Assembly: GCA_965221465.1 (NCBI GenBank)
Contig: OZ244892.1
Span: forward strand, 62,001 to 126,000
Origin: Azophilus sp965221465
Lineage (GTDB): Bacteria; Pseudomonadota; Gammaproteobacteria; Pseudomonadales; Azotimanducaceae
Direction of reading: 5' to 3'
Length of the DNA: 64,000 nucleotides
The notes under the pieces are model-generated. The model made no database searches, was not told where the DNA came from, and saw only the letters and a list, made by a program, of their open reading frames with translations. Position 1 is the stretch's first letter; the number at the start of each line of letters is the position of its first letter. The translations under genes and the position numbers were made by a program. Below, piece after piece: positions 33,733-41,447 of the stretch.

Positions 33733-34697
33733 TCCTGCTCGGGGCCGGGTTCTCGGTCACCGCGGCACTCGTACCGCTGCTCGCGGCACTGGCGCGGCGG
33801 CGCGGTCTGTTGGCCGTGCCCAATGCCCGCAGTTTTCACACCGTCGCGACGCCGACGATCGGTGGCCTCGGGTTTGCGTTGCCGGTGCTGGCTTACCTGG
33901 GGTGGCGCAGCCTGACCATGCCGGACCTCGGCGGGCTGCTGGCCGGGGGCGCCCTGCTCGCACTGGTGGGGCTGGTGGACGATCTGCGCGAAACGGGCCG
34001 CGGTGTCCGAGTTGCGGCACAACTGCTTGCCCTTCTGCTGGTGTTCTGGACGCTGCAATCGGGCTGGGCCTGGTGGGTTTATCCGCCTGTGGCGCTATTG
34101 CTGGTCTGGCAGATCAACCTGTTCAATTTCATGGACGGGATCGACGGGCTCCTGGCCGTTCAGACGCTTTTCTTCTGCCTGGCCGCCCACCTCCTGACTG
34201 GCGGTGTGCCCGGTTGGGAAGGCGCGCTCCTGTGGCTGTTGGCGGGGGCAATGCTGGGTTTCCTCGTCTACAACTGGACACCCGCCCGAATATTCATGGG
34301 CGATACGGGCAGCCTGTTTCTCGGCTTGACGGTCGGCGTTGTCGTGGTGCAACTGGTCGTACAGTACCGGGTGCCGCCATTGGCCTGCACCATTCTGCTC
34401 ACTGCTTTCTGGTTTGACGCCGGTTACACGCTCTGTGTCAGAATGGTGACCGGGCAGGCATTCACGGAACCGCATCGCAGTCACCTTTATCAGAAGCTGG
34501 CGGCGAGGTTCGGCACTCTATGGACAATGGTCGGCTTTTCAGCGCTTTGCATTCTGTGGCTATTGCCGCTGGCGGTTGCAACTGCCGCTTTTGCGGAATC
34601 TCCCGCCCTTGGCATGGCGCTCCAGGCGCTGGCGGCGTTGCCGCTTGGGGTTTTGGCATGGCGATTCAGGGCCGGGTTCCCGGAGCGGCGGGGCTGA
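33711..34697 (+). CDS. wbpL: Undecaprenyl-phosphate sugar-1-phosphate transferase (GT4, WecA/WbpL-like)
   Basis: 328 residues from ATG 33711; the frame runs upstream but is a shadow of the epimerase. About ten membrane helices with the WecA/MraY-type cytoplasmic motifs: GLVDDLRE, LFNFMDGIDGLLAVQ with the Asp-rich metal site, FMGDTGSLFLGL, and the C-terminal HRSHLYQKLAARFG. It transfers a sugar phosphate to the lipid carrier as the first step of O-antigen or similar glycan synthesis. The WbpL of Pseudomonas lies next to WbpM, as here. Confidence 0.88.
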   Translation: MVSAEALILLGAGFSVTAALVPLLAALARRRGLLAVPNARSFHTVATPTIGGLGFALPVLAYLGWRSLTMPDLGGLLAGGALLALVGLVDDLRETGRGVRVAAQLLALLLVFWTLQSGWAWWVYPPVALLLVWQINLFNFMDGIDGLLAVQTLFFCLAAHLLTGGVPGWEGALLWLLAGAMLGFLVYNWTPARIFMGDTGSLFLGLTVGVVVVQLVVQYRVPPLACTILLTAFWFDAGYTLCVRMVTGQAFTEPHRSHLYQKLAARFGTLWTMVGFSALCILWLLPLAVATAAFAESPALGMALQALAALPLGVLAWRFRAGFPERRG

Positions 34698-34780
34698 GCC
34701 CGCAACCCGGTTCCCGGCGCTCGGCGGCTGCCGGCAATCACCCGCTTGATTCGTCGGCCGGCGCCCGCAGGCAGGTCTGA

Positions 34781-36688
34781 ATGCGCCAGTTCGTCGCCAG
34801 GCTCTCTCGCCGCCACAAGCAGGGCATCGCGCTGCTGTTCGATTCCGTCGTGGTTTCCCTTGCCCTGTGGTCTGCGCTCGGGCTCCGGCTCGGAACCTGG
34901 GCCGTGGATGTCGGCCAGGTATGGCCGGCTTTCGCCGCTGCTCTCAGCTGCATTCCGGCCCTGGCCTTTCTCGGGTACTACCGCCAGGTTCTTCGTTACA
35001 TGGGAGGGCGCGGGATGTGGATGGCGGCCAAGGGCGTCGCCATCGGGGCGGTCATGATTGCCGTCGTTGCCTACATGGCGCCGCTGACCGGTTTCCCGCG
35101 TTCGGTACCGATGATGTTCTGGTTGCTCGCCGTCTTCAGCATCGTCGGCAGTCGCCTCTTCGTGCGGGGCTGGTTTCAGTGGCGCGATGCGGGTCTTCAG
35201 CCGCGCGAACCGGTTGTTGTCTATGGGGCAGGCAAGCGGGGTGTCGAACTGGTCCGCTCCCTGTTGCGGCAGGGCGACTATCGGCCGGTTGCCTTCGTCG
35301 ACGACGACGAGGCCCTGCAACACCGGGTGATCGACAACCTGCAGGTGCACGCGCCGCGCTCGTTGCCCCGGTTGTTGCGCGAGTCCGATGCCAGGCAGGT
35401 GCTGGTCGCCGTCGGCGGCGGGTCGAACACTGCGACGCGGCGCCGAATCCTGAATTTTCTGGAGCCATTCGGAGTGCGTGTCCGCCTCATTCCCGATATC
35501 GGCGAGTTGATGCTGAACAAGGGCGAAGGTCTGCCTTCGGTGCGGGATGTGGAAATCCGGGACCTTCTCGGGCGCAGCGAAGTCGACCCACTGCCCCACC
35601 TGCTGCGGAAATCCGTGGCGGGTCGCAACGTCATGGTGACCGGCGCCGGTGGCTCGATCGGCTCGGAACTCTGTCGCCAGATCGTGCGCCAGGGTCCGGC
35701 GCGGCTGGTATTGCTCGATCAGTCGGAGTACGGCCTGTTCGAAATCGAGCGGGAACTCGAACAGATCTGCGCCGACGAGAAACTCGGCGTTACCGTTGTC
35801 AGCCTGCTTGGGTCGGTGACCAATCGGGCGTTCATCCACCGCTCGATCGAAAACCACGAGATCGAGACGCTTTATCACGCGGCAGCCTACAAGCATGTGG
35901 GAATCGTCGAGAACAATGTCATCGGTGGGCTCAAGAACAATGCCTTCGGCACGCTGTATGCAGCGGAGGGCGCGCTCGCAGCCGGTGTCAGGGATGTCAT
36001 CCTGATCTCCACGGACAAGGCGGTGCGCACCACCAGCGCCATGGGTGCGAGCAAGCGTCTTGCAGAGATGATTCTGCAGGCATTGCAGGAAACCGCGCCC
36101 GACACCTGCTTCTCCATCGTCCGGTTCGGCAACGTGCTTGGCTCGTCGGGTTCCGTGGTGCCGCTGTTTCTCGAACAGATCGAGAACGGCGGCCCGGTGA
36201 CCGTGACCCATCCCGACGTCACCCGCTACTTCATGACCATTCAGGAAGCGGCGCAACTCGTGCTGCAGGCGGCGAGTCTCGGCCGCGGCGGCGATGTGTT
36301 TCTGCTCGACATGGGGCAGCCCATCAAGATTGTCGACCTCGCTGCCCGCATGGCGTTGATCAAGGGGCACCGGCTGAAAACGGAATTCGAGCCGGAGGGG
36401 GACATCGAGGTCCAGTTCATCGGGTTGAGGCCCGGGGAGAAACTGCACGAGGAATTGCTGGTCGGCGAGGACGTCACCGGCACCGAACATCCGCGCATCA
36501 TGAGGGCGGACGAAGGTTTCGTACCCTGGCCGGAATTGCGCGTCGCTCTGAAAACCCTGGAACAGGCCTGCGACAGCTATGACTTCGAGGCCATCAAGGC
36601 CTTTACCTCGGGGCTGATCGAGGGTTCCGACCTCGAATCCCAACTCGGCGGGCTGGTGCCGAAGACGCCGGTGCTGCGCCTGAGCTGA
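34781..36688 (+). CDS. wbpM: Membrane-bound UDP-sugar 4,6-dehydratase (WbpM/FlaA1/CapD family)
   Basis: 635 residues: four N-terminal membrane helices, a CoA-binding-like domain with VVVYGAGKRGVELVRSLL, and a C-terminal extended SDR domain with TGAGGSIGSELCRQI. In place of the usual Tyr-x3-Lys, the motif reads SAMGASKRLAEM, the Met-x3-Lys version that defines this family. YKHVGIVENN and ISTDKAVR complete the signature. WbpM makes UDP-4-keto-6-deoxy sugars for O-antigen. It closes the sugar block and converges on the DUF1570 gene, with an R2 copy between. Confidence 0.9.
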   Translation: MRQFVARLSRRHKQGIALLFDSVVVSLALWSALGLRLGTWAVDVGQVWPAFAAALSCIPALAFLGYYRQVLRYMGGRGMWMAAKGVAIGAVMIAVVAYMAPLTGFPRSVPMMFWLLAVFSIVGSRLFVRGWFQWRDAGLQPREPVVVYGAGKRGVELVRSLLRQGDYRPVAFVDDDEALQHRVIDNLQVHAPRSLPRLLRESDARQVLVAVGGGSNTATRRRILNFLEPFGVRVRLIPDIGELMLNKGEGLPSVRDVEIRDLLGRSEVDPLPHLLRKSVAGRNVMVTGAGGSIGSELCRQIVRQGPARLVLLDQSEYGLFEIERELEQICADEKLGVTVVSLLGSVTNRAFIHRSIENHEIETLYHAAAYKHVGIVENNVIGGLKNNAFGTLYAAEGALAAGVRDVILISTDKAVRTTSAMGASKRLAEMILQALQETAPDTCFSIVRFGNVLGSSGSVVPLFLEQIENGGPVTVTHPDVTRYFMTIQEAAQLVLQAASLGRGGDVFLLDMGQPIKIVDLAARMALIKGHRLKTEFEPEGDIEVQFIGLRPGEKLHEELLVGEDVTGTEHPRIMRADEGFVPWPELRVALKTLEQACDSYDFEAIKAFTSGLIEGSDLESQLGGLVPKTPVLRLS

Positions 36689-36694
36689 GCGTTC

Positions 36695-36724
36695 GCTAGT
36701 GTGCATCCGTCACCAGCTTTCGTC
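36695..36724. repeat. R2 REP-like repeat, copy 4 (half)
   Basis: TGTGCATCCGTCACCAGC followed by TTTCGTC matches the left half of the R2 family. It lies between the converging ends of wbpM and the DUF1570 gene and supplies the last codons (Glu-Ser-Trp) and stop of the latter, so the insertion or expansion of the repeat may have changed the C-terminus. Confidence 0.65.
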
Positions 36725-38191
36725 AGCCAGCCGTGACAGGGCAAATTCCGCAAGTCGTCGCCAATGGGTGTCGGCGGACCAGTTGCGGGCGTTGCGCAGG
36801 TGCGCCGCCGCTCGCGGATCGCCGGCAATTCGATAGCCTTCGCCCAGGTAGAAGTTGACGGCAACCCCCCAGGGCATCTTCTCGTAGGCCAGTTGCAGGT
36901 AGCCCATGGCCTCCCGGGCGCGGCCCGTGTGCAGATAGGCGACACCCAGGCCGTACGCGGCATCGTATCGTTCCGGGCTGGACTCGAGCACGCGGCGATA
37001 GCGCTCGACGGCGCGAGCCCATCGGCCGATGCACTCGGAGGCACTCGAAAACTCGCAGCCGCCCACCAGCAGTCCGGCGAACTGGACGTTCGCTTGCGGA
37101 TCGTCGGGTGCAAGCGCCAGTGCCTGTTCGAGCAGGCGCTGCGCCCGTTCGCGGTCGTCCCACACCGCCTCGGAGAGAGCAGCCAGGTGCATGGCGTTCG
37201 GCTCCAGGGTCTCGAGCGCCCGAATTGCCACAGCCGCGTTCAAGGGCGTGATGCTCCGGGCAAGTTGGTAGACGCGTTCCGCCGGAGTCAGGCAGTTGCG
37301 TTGCGGCGAGGGCGGCTCGGAACGGGGCAGTTCGAGGGTTTGCCGGGGTAGCCGCGATTTGTCGAGATACTGCAGGAGCAATTCGCCCGCTTCAGCAGGC
37401 GAACGGCCGAATGCAGCCTCGAAATCGCGATCGGCGCTCTCGAGGTAACGGTCGAGAGCCGGTCGCCAATCCGGGAATCCGGCCTCGTGCCCATGCCGGA
37501 TGAAGTGCGTCAGCAACCAGGACTTGCCGTAGAAAGAGAGGAGATCGGCGTTGTCGAAGCCGATCACCGATGTCGCTTCCAGGGTCTCCCCGAACGAAAC
37601 CGAAGCGTCGTGCAGAGCGCGCCGCACCTGCCGGTAGGGCAGTTCGCCCAGACGCACCTTTTGCCGCCTCAAATCCACAGCGGCCAGGTAGCTGGCCAGG
37701 CCTTCCTCGTACCAGAGGGGATAGTTTTGTCCCGTGCGGGTGCGCAGCAGGTAGTGGGCATATTCGTGCCAGGCGCTATCCGTCGCGGCCTCCGGCTGTG
37801 CGCGAGCCGCCAGCAGCCGGTATTCGTGCATCGAGGGCAGGGTGACGCCGGCGTACCGGGTGGTGCCGGTCGCCTCGGTGAAGTCGCGTACCCGGCGGAA
37901 TACAAGCATCTTCATTGGCAGGCTGGCGTTTTCCGATGCATCGGGAAATAGCGCAAGAAACACCCGGTGGAAGCGGTTCAGCCCGCTTATGGTTTTCAGT
38001 GCTTGCCGGTGCGACAGGTCGGTCAGCAGTTCGAATCGAGGCGTGCGGTAGGCGCACCACTGGTCGCTGAACGATTGCGGCAGGGGTTCGGCTGAGCGTT
38101 CGGCGGCGGCTGGGGGATGCGACAGAAAAACCAGGATCGTTGCGGCATATGCAAAGGTTGTCGCCGCCGACCGGAGGAACGATCTCGTCAT
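36710..38191 (-). CDS. Exported DUF1570/TPR protein with a zinc-protease-like HEYAH motif
   Basis: 493 residues: a signal peptide (about residues 1-30), a peptidase-like domain with SAWHEYAHYLL (HExxH form) and WYEEGLASYLA downstream, the pattern of gluzincin-type peptidases, then tetratricopeptide repeats from about residue 305 to 480 (for example LFEQALALAPDDPQANVQFAG and AYGLGVAYLHTGRAREAMGYL-type units). It is probably a periplasmic or lipid-anchored hydrolase or scaffold. The final residues come from an R2 repeat. It converges on wbpM and diverges from the lipoprotein gene. Proteolytic activity is not shown. Confidence 0.78.
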   Translation of the reverse strand: MTRSFLRSAATTFAYAATILVFLSHPPAAAERSAEPLPQSFSDQWCAYRTPRFELLTDLSHRQALKTISGLNRFHRVFLALFPDASENASLPMKMLVFRRVRDFTEATGTTRYAGVTLPSMHEYRLLAARAQPEAATDSAWHEYAHYLLRTRTGQNYPLWYEEGLASYLAAVDLRRQKVRLGELPYRQVRRALHDASVSFGETLEATSVIGFDNADLLSFYGKSWLLTHFIRHGHEAGFPDWRPALDRYLESADRDFEAAFGRSPAEAGELLLQYLDKSRLPRQTLELPRSEPPSPQRNCLTPAERVYQLARSITPLNAAVAIRALETLEPNAMHLAALSEAVWDDRERAQRLLEQALALAPDDPQANVQFAGLLVGGCEFSSASECIGRWARAVERYRRVLESSPERYDAAYGLGVAYLHTGRAREAMGYLQLAYEKMPWGVAVNFYLGEGYRIAGDPRAAAHLRNARNWSADTHWRRLAEFALSRLADESW

Positions 38192-38346
38192 GGGGGCTCA
38201 GCTTACACGATGGGCGTTTCCTTCGACGACAGGGCCGGGTTTTGCTGGGGCAGGTACCGCTCCGGCAAGATTGCGCCTGCGGGCTGGCGAGGCAAGCCGG
38301 GATTCTGTCATAGTACCCCTTGCCCGTACCGCATGGACTCATTTGC

Positions 38347-38889
38347 ATGTTTCGGATTTTCCTGGGGACATTGATCGTCGTAGCTGCCGCCGCCTGCTCG
38401 GGGGTGCCGCTCGATGCCGAGCCGCCCGTTCGCTTCGACGTCGACGGCCAGTGGGTTTTGAACGTCGAATTGAGTGACCCGCCCCCGAACACGCGGCAGA
38501 TCATGGCACGTGCCGACCGGGATTTCGCTGAAGGGCGAATCGAGTTGCCCGACGGCGGCGCCCTGGCGTTCGTCACCCAGGATTTCCCGGTGCTGAAGGC
38601 CAAGTCGATGGTGATCGAGCAGGACAGCGACTCCATGGGCATCCGCTACGATACGGGTGTCTACCGCGACGTTTCCTGGGGCGAGCGCAAGCGGGGGTTG
38701 TGGGAGGTTTCCGCCGGCTGGTTCGAGGGCAACCTGACGATTCTCTCCAAGGCCGCCGACGCCACCGGCCGGGAGACCTTCCGGTTGAGCGAAAACGGGC
38801 AAACGCTGGTGGTTCTGGTGGAAGCCAATTTCGATGGGGAAAAGCTGGTGGCCGAGCGCGTTTTCGAGCGGGTGCCGGCGGCTCGGTGA
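38347..38889 (+). CDS. Predicted lipoprotein
   Basis: 180 residues from ATG 38347 (an in-frame ATG at 38320 gives a poor signal). The signal peptide ends in a lipobox, VVAAAACS, so the mature protein would be acylated at that Cys. The rest is a beta-rich domain with SKAADATGRETFRLSENGQTLVV and ends FERVPAAR. I recognise no catalytic motif; it may be a small periplasmic binding or assembly protein. It diverges from the DUF1570 gene and precedes the tRNA-Asn gene. Confidence 0.68.
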   Translation: MFRIFLGTLIVVAAAACSGVPLDAEPPVRFDVDGQWVLNVELSDPPPNTRQIMARADRDFAEGRIELPDGGALAFVTQDFPVLKAKSMVIEQDSDSMGIRYDTGVYRDVSWGERKRGLWEVSAGWFEGNLTILSKAADATGRETFRLSENGQTLVVLVEANFDGEKLVAERVFERVPAAR

Positions 38890-38903
38890 CCGCGCCGTCC
38901 CGG

Positions 38904-38931
38904 TTGCATTTTGGGCCGGCGCGGATAAACT
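38904..38931 (+). promoter_or_regulatory. tRNA-Asn promoter
   Basis: TTGCAT (-35, 38904-38909) and TAAACT (-10, 38926-38931) are 16 bases apart, followed by TGCCGCCC, a GC-rich discriminator of the kind seen at stable-RNA promoters under stringent control. The mature tRNA starts 51 bases after the -10 box. Confidence 0.65.
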
Positions 38932-38981
38932 TGCCGCCCTTGTTGCAACGAAGCCACGAGGCTTTGTTTCCTCGAGTAATT

Positions 38982-39057
38982 CCGCCTTAGCTCAGTTGGT
39001 AGAGCAGCTGACTGTTAATCAGCGGGTCGCTGGTTCGAGCCCAGCAGGCGGAGCCAT
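38982..39057 (+). tRNA. tRNA-Asn (anticodon GTT)
   Basis: 76 bases, a full cloverleaf: acceptor stem TCCGCCT/AGGCGGA, discriminator G and an encoded CCA end (39055-39057), D loop TAGCTCAGTTGGTAGAGCA, anticodon GTT at 39015-39017 exactly at positions 34-36, and T-loop GGTTCGAGCCC. It reads asparagine codons. In Pseudomonas the same tRNA lies near wbpM. The sequence directly after its 3' end is a pile of dead mobile-element fragments. Confidence 0.97.
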
Positions 39058-39071
39058 ATCTTTCAAAGAGT

Positions 39072-39253
39072 TAGCGTCAAACTCGCTGATAGCGAATTTC
39101 CCCTTCCCAGTACCAGCGCAAGTTGCAGACTTCCGCGTCCCTACAACCGACGATTACTTTGAATGGCGCCATCTCTTGCAGATGAGGCGCCAATTCGTGC
39201 AAGAGGCGATCCTGCTCCTCCCAATCGGGAGGGTAGGGACGCGGCGCTGCTCG
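39072..39253 (-). pseudogene. Tyrosine-recombinase (phage integrase) fragment abutting tRNA-Asn
   Basis: Read on the minus strand from about 39253, the frame gives RPYPPDWEEQDRLLHELAPH and then MAPFKVIVGCRDAEVCNLRW followed by YWEGEIRY and a stop at 39072. The Gly-Cys-Arg-x2-Glu-Val-Cys-x-Leu-Arg-Trp stretch is box I of the integrase family, with its catalytic Arg. Box II (His-x2-Arg) and the Tyr are absent, and an upstream TGA closes the frame. It ends 15 bases from the 3' end of tRNA-Asn, the usual insertion target of such integrases. Confidence 0.6.
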
Positions 39254-39357
39254 ATCCGCCGGGTCCGGTCAAGCGCCTTGGATGCGTGGGTGACGACGTG
39301 GAATTTGTCGATGGTGACCTCTTCATGGCCATGACATGAGGGGGCTTCGAAAATCAT
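39154..39357 (-). pseudogene. ISL3-type transposase fragment
   Basis: The minus-strand frame contains EVTIDKFHVVTHASKALDR followed by TRRIEQRR, which matches the ISL3/IS204 transposase stretch around the second catalytic Asp (DxFH-x4-x(n)-A-x-D-x2-RR-x-E). After RRVPTLP the similarity stops and the alternative frame becomes integrase-like, so two dead elements are joined here. Only about 35 residues are recognisable. Confidence 0.55.
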
Positions 39358-39396
39358 GTTGAAAAAACCGCCAAACGAGCGGAATGTAGAACATGA

Positions 39397-39681
39397 TGCT
39401 ATGACATCTCACAGATGAACCGATTCGATGCCATAGACTACGACTACAAAGACCTTCAGCTACAGACGTTTCTTGCCGATCGCGGCGCGGGCGCCGCTGC
39501 AACGCAGATAGAAATCGCCGGAGGGGCAACGCTGAAAGGGCTGGATCTGGACATTTTCGTTGAATCAACCGAAGCCTTGACCCTCGAAGCCAGTCTCGCG
39601 TTTCTCGACGGCGAGTTGGACGAGTGGGTGACTACCGATTCACCGCCCACAGGTGCCGATTGGCCGCAATGCTGCGATTGA
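39397..39681 (+). pseudogene. TonB-dependent receptor fragment
   Basis: An 88-codon open frame (ATG 39415) reads like the inside of a TonB-receptor barrel: DAIDYDYKDLQLQTF, then TQIEIAGGATLKGLDLDIFV and LTLEASLAFLDGELDEW, the repeated strand-turn pattern with an N-A-G-type turn changed to I-A-G-G. It has no plug, no signal and no C-terminal strand, and is bounded by a stop upstream. It is a remnant, probably of a receptor lost with the mobile elements around it. Confidence 0.6.
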
Positions 39682-39762
39682 AAGTGCTAATCTGTAGCGA
39701 TCGTTAATTCGCCGCCCACATGACAAGGGATCGTGTTTTGAGGCGACCGCGCTCTTTCCAGG

Positions 39763-40023
39763 TTATGCTGCCTTTTGGCGGGCTTCCCAAAGGCCGTATT
39801 CAGCCTGCATTCTTACCCACATTTCAGCTGTTGTTCCCAAAACACTCTCCAATACGATTGCGAAAGAGGGCGATATTGCCCGCTTCCCATTAACAATCTC
39901 ATTGATTTTCCGCGGTGAGCAGTCACACAACTTGGCGAGTGCAGTTTGGTTCAAGCCCATCTGTGACATATAGACTTCTGCGAGGACTTTGCCGGGATGT
40001 AGCGGTAATGGGTTTGAAATCAT
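39763..40023 (-). CDS. higA: HigA-like antitoxin (HTH)
   Basis: 86 residues from ATG 40023: MISNPLPLHPGKVLAEVYM followed by a helix-turn-helix (LNQTALAKLCDCSPRKINEIVNG) and the conserved end WVRMQAEYGLWEAR. This is the HigA layout of the addiction-module antidote family. HigA neutralises the HigB toxin and represses its own operon. It starts eight bases after the toxin stop. Four extra in-frame residues upstream of a GTT-rich region are less likely to be used. Confidence 0.82.
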   Translation of the reverse strand: MISNPLPLHPGKVLAEVYMSQMGLNQTALAKLCDCSPRKINEIVNGKRAISPSFAIVLESVLGTTAEMWVRMQAEYGLWEARQKAA

Positions 40024-40030
40024 GTTTACC

Positions 40031-40321
40031 TCAATGGTAATTCTCAATCTTGACGTCGGAAAACTCGCCATCTTTGAACTTGAAGGTAATACACCAGGGT
40101 AGTTTGATGGTTACGCTCCAATAGTCAGAACGGCCTCCCTTCAACTTGTGCAACCTGATGTCAGGTGGTTGACGTTTTATCCGAAGATCGTCTAACGAGT
40201 TGGTGGCGTGCATAATCGTTAACAGCGCTTTTGCTCGAATCCACATTTCTCCAGGTAATGACTTGGACTGATTGCGTTCCCAGATGTCCTTGGCAACCTT
40301 GCCCCTCAAGCTCGTAATCAT
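40031..40321 (-). CDS. higB: HigB-like toxin (RelE superfamily mRNA interferase)
   Basis: 96 residues from ATG 40321. RelE/HigB features are the N-terminal AKDIWERNQSKSLPGEMW, LHKLKGGRSDYWSVTIKLPW and the final strand ITFKFKDGEFSDVKIENYH with the His at the end typical of HigB. HigB cleaves mRNA on the ribosome. Toxin first, antitoxin second is the HigBA order. An inverted repeat directly upstream is the likely operator. The frame upstream to 40972 is a shadow and is not used. Confidence 0.82.
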   Translation of the reverse strand: MITSLRGKVAKDIWERNQSKSLPGEMWIRAKALLTIMHATNSLDDLRIKRQPPDIRLHKLKGGRSDYWSVTIKLPWCITFKFKDGEFSDVKIENYH

Positions 40322-40329
40322 TGTCGCGT

Positions 40330-40358
40330 TTATTACACTAGATGTAATAATGTAATAA
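40330..40358. promoter_or_regulatory. Probable HigA operator
   Basis: TTATTACA (40330-40337), five bases, and TGTAATAA (40343-40350) form a perfect palindrome, and a third half-site TGTAATAA follows directly (40351-40358). It lies eight bases above the higB start, where an autoregulatory HigA site would sit. The A+T-rich block stands out from its surroundings. Confidence 0.65.
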
Positions 40359-40490
40359 AGGCTCTGGTGAGTGTCAACCTGCACCTGACTTGGCGAATGG
40401 GTCAGGCGAATCGATGGTTGCAGCAGCGGCAGTCTGGACACGGGGTGCCGATGACTTAAAATCGGCTGCCTGCAATCGCAAAGGAATGGA

Positions 40491-41237
40491 ATGCTCATGC
40501 TGGTTTTCAATCGCGCTGGTATCGCCGCACTGGTTATTCTCGCCCTCTCCACCCCCGCCCATGCCGATCTTGCCGAAGCCATCGCCGAGGCGCAGGCGGC
40601 AGACATCCGCACCGAGCAGGAACGTGCCCGGGATGCGAACCGTAAACCCGCAGAGACGCTGGCCTTTTTCGGGCTGCGACCGGACATGCGCGTGCTGGAA
40701 CTCGTGCCCGGCGGCGGTTGGTATACGAAGATTCTGGCGCCGGTGCTGTACGACGAGGGCGAGCTGTTCGTCAGCATCGGAACCGACCGGTTGAAAGACA
40801 ATCTGCTTGGCGAACCGGGTTTCGACCGGGTGAAGGTGATCGAGGCCGATGGCGAATTCCGCCGGGTCGGCCGGCTGTTCGAAGGGTTGTCTTTCCAGGC
40901 CGAGGGGATGGACCTGGTGCTGACCTTCCGCAACATGCACAACTTCACACCGGACGGGCGCACCGCCATCAATGCATCGGCTTTCGCGGCGTTGAAATCG
41001 GGCGGCCATTACGGCGTCGTCGACCACACCCGGCGCCACATGCAGGAGGAAAACCAGGAAAACTGGCGCCGCATGGACCCGGTGCTGGCTATCAAGGAAG
41101 TCGAGGCCGCCGGTTTCGAATTCGTCGACTATTCCAAGCTGCACTATCGGCTCGATGACGAACTGCGCTACGAAGTAGGGCGCCGCTCCGTCACCGGCAA
41201 CACCGACCGGTTCACGCTGCTGTTCCGGAAACCCTGA
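40491..41237 (+). CDS. Exported class I methyltransferase-like protein (COG4798-type)
   Basis: 248 residues: a signal peptide (about residues 1-25, ending THAHA-like ALSTPAHA), then a Rossmann domain with the SAM-binding loop VLELVPGGGWYTKIL and a post-I acidic residue region (KVIEADGEFRRVG). It resembles the small family of predicted methyltransferases that carry export signals. SAM is a cytoplasmic cofactor, so a secreted methyltransferase is odd; the domain may have another role, or the signal may be a membrane anchor. The ATG at 40497 is an alternative start two codons in. Confidence 0.8.
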   Translation: MLMLVFNRAGIAALVILALSTPAHADLAEAIAEAQAADIRTEQERARDANRKPAETLAFFGLRPDMRVLELVPGGGWYTKILAPVLYDEGELFVSIGTDRLKDNLLGEPGFDRVKVIEADGEFRRVGRLFEGLSFQAEGMDLVLTFRNMHNFTPDGRTAINASAFAALKSGGHYGVVDHTRRHMQEENQENWRRMDPVLAIKEVEAAGFEFVDYSKLHYRLDDELRYEVGRRSVTGNTDRFTLLFRKP

Positions 41238-41310
41238 ACCCGCCGGATTCGCAGGTAGAGAACGACGTCGAGACGCCGGCCGGCTAGAACCAGCGGGGCT
41301 CGCAGCGAGA

Positions 41311-41352
41311 GAACCGTTAGGCGAGTGGTATGCACGTACCGCCTAACGGTTT
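41311..41352. terminator. Hairpin between converging genes, with R1-like sequence blocks
   Basis: A 12-base perfect stem, AACCGTTAGGCG (41311-41322) and CGCCTAACGGTT (41339-41350), with a 16-base loop, followed by TTTTACGG. It fits a terminator for the methyltransferase gene. Read on the minus strand its loop contains CGGTACGTGCAT, identical to a block of the R1 hairpin arm, and CGGTTCTCTC, also found at the R1 edge, so it may be a shortened relative of R1. Confidence 0.65.
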
Positions 41353-41447
41353 TACGGTTTTCGGATCCGGATCGGCGGAACAATTCTCTGCGTCAGTGAT
41401 TTCGCCAGCGGCGCCACCATGTCTGATCTTTGCCTGAACAGGTCGGG

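Noticed and set aside
34490..36706. 738-codon minus-strand frame
   Set aside because: Antisense shadow of wbpM; no recognisable domains.
41311..41352. Integron attC site (GTTAGGC and GCCTAAC core-like ends)
   Set aside because: The cores are in the wrong order for attC (GTTRRRY comes first and RYYYAAC last); no integrase or cassette array is nearby. A terminator or R1-derived hairpin fits better.
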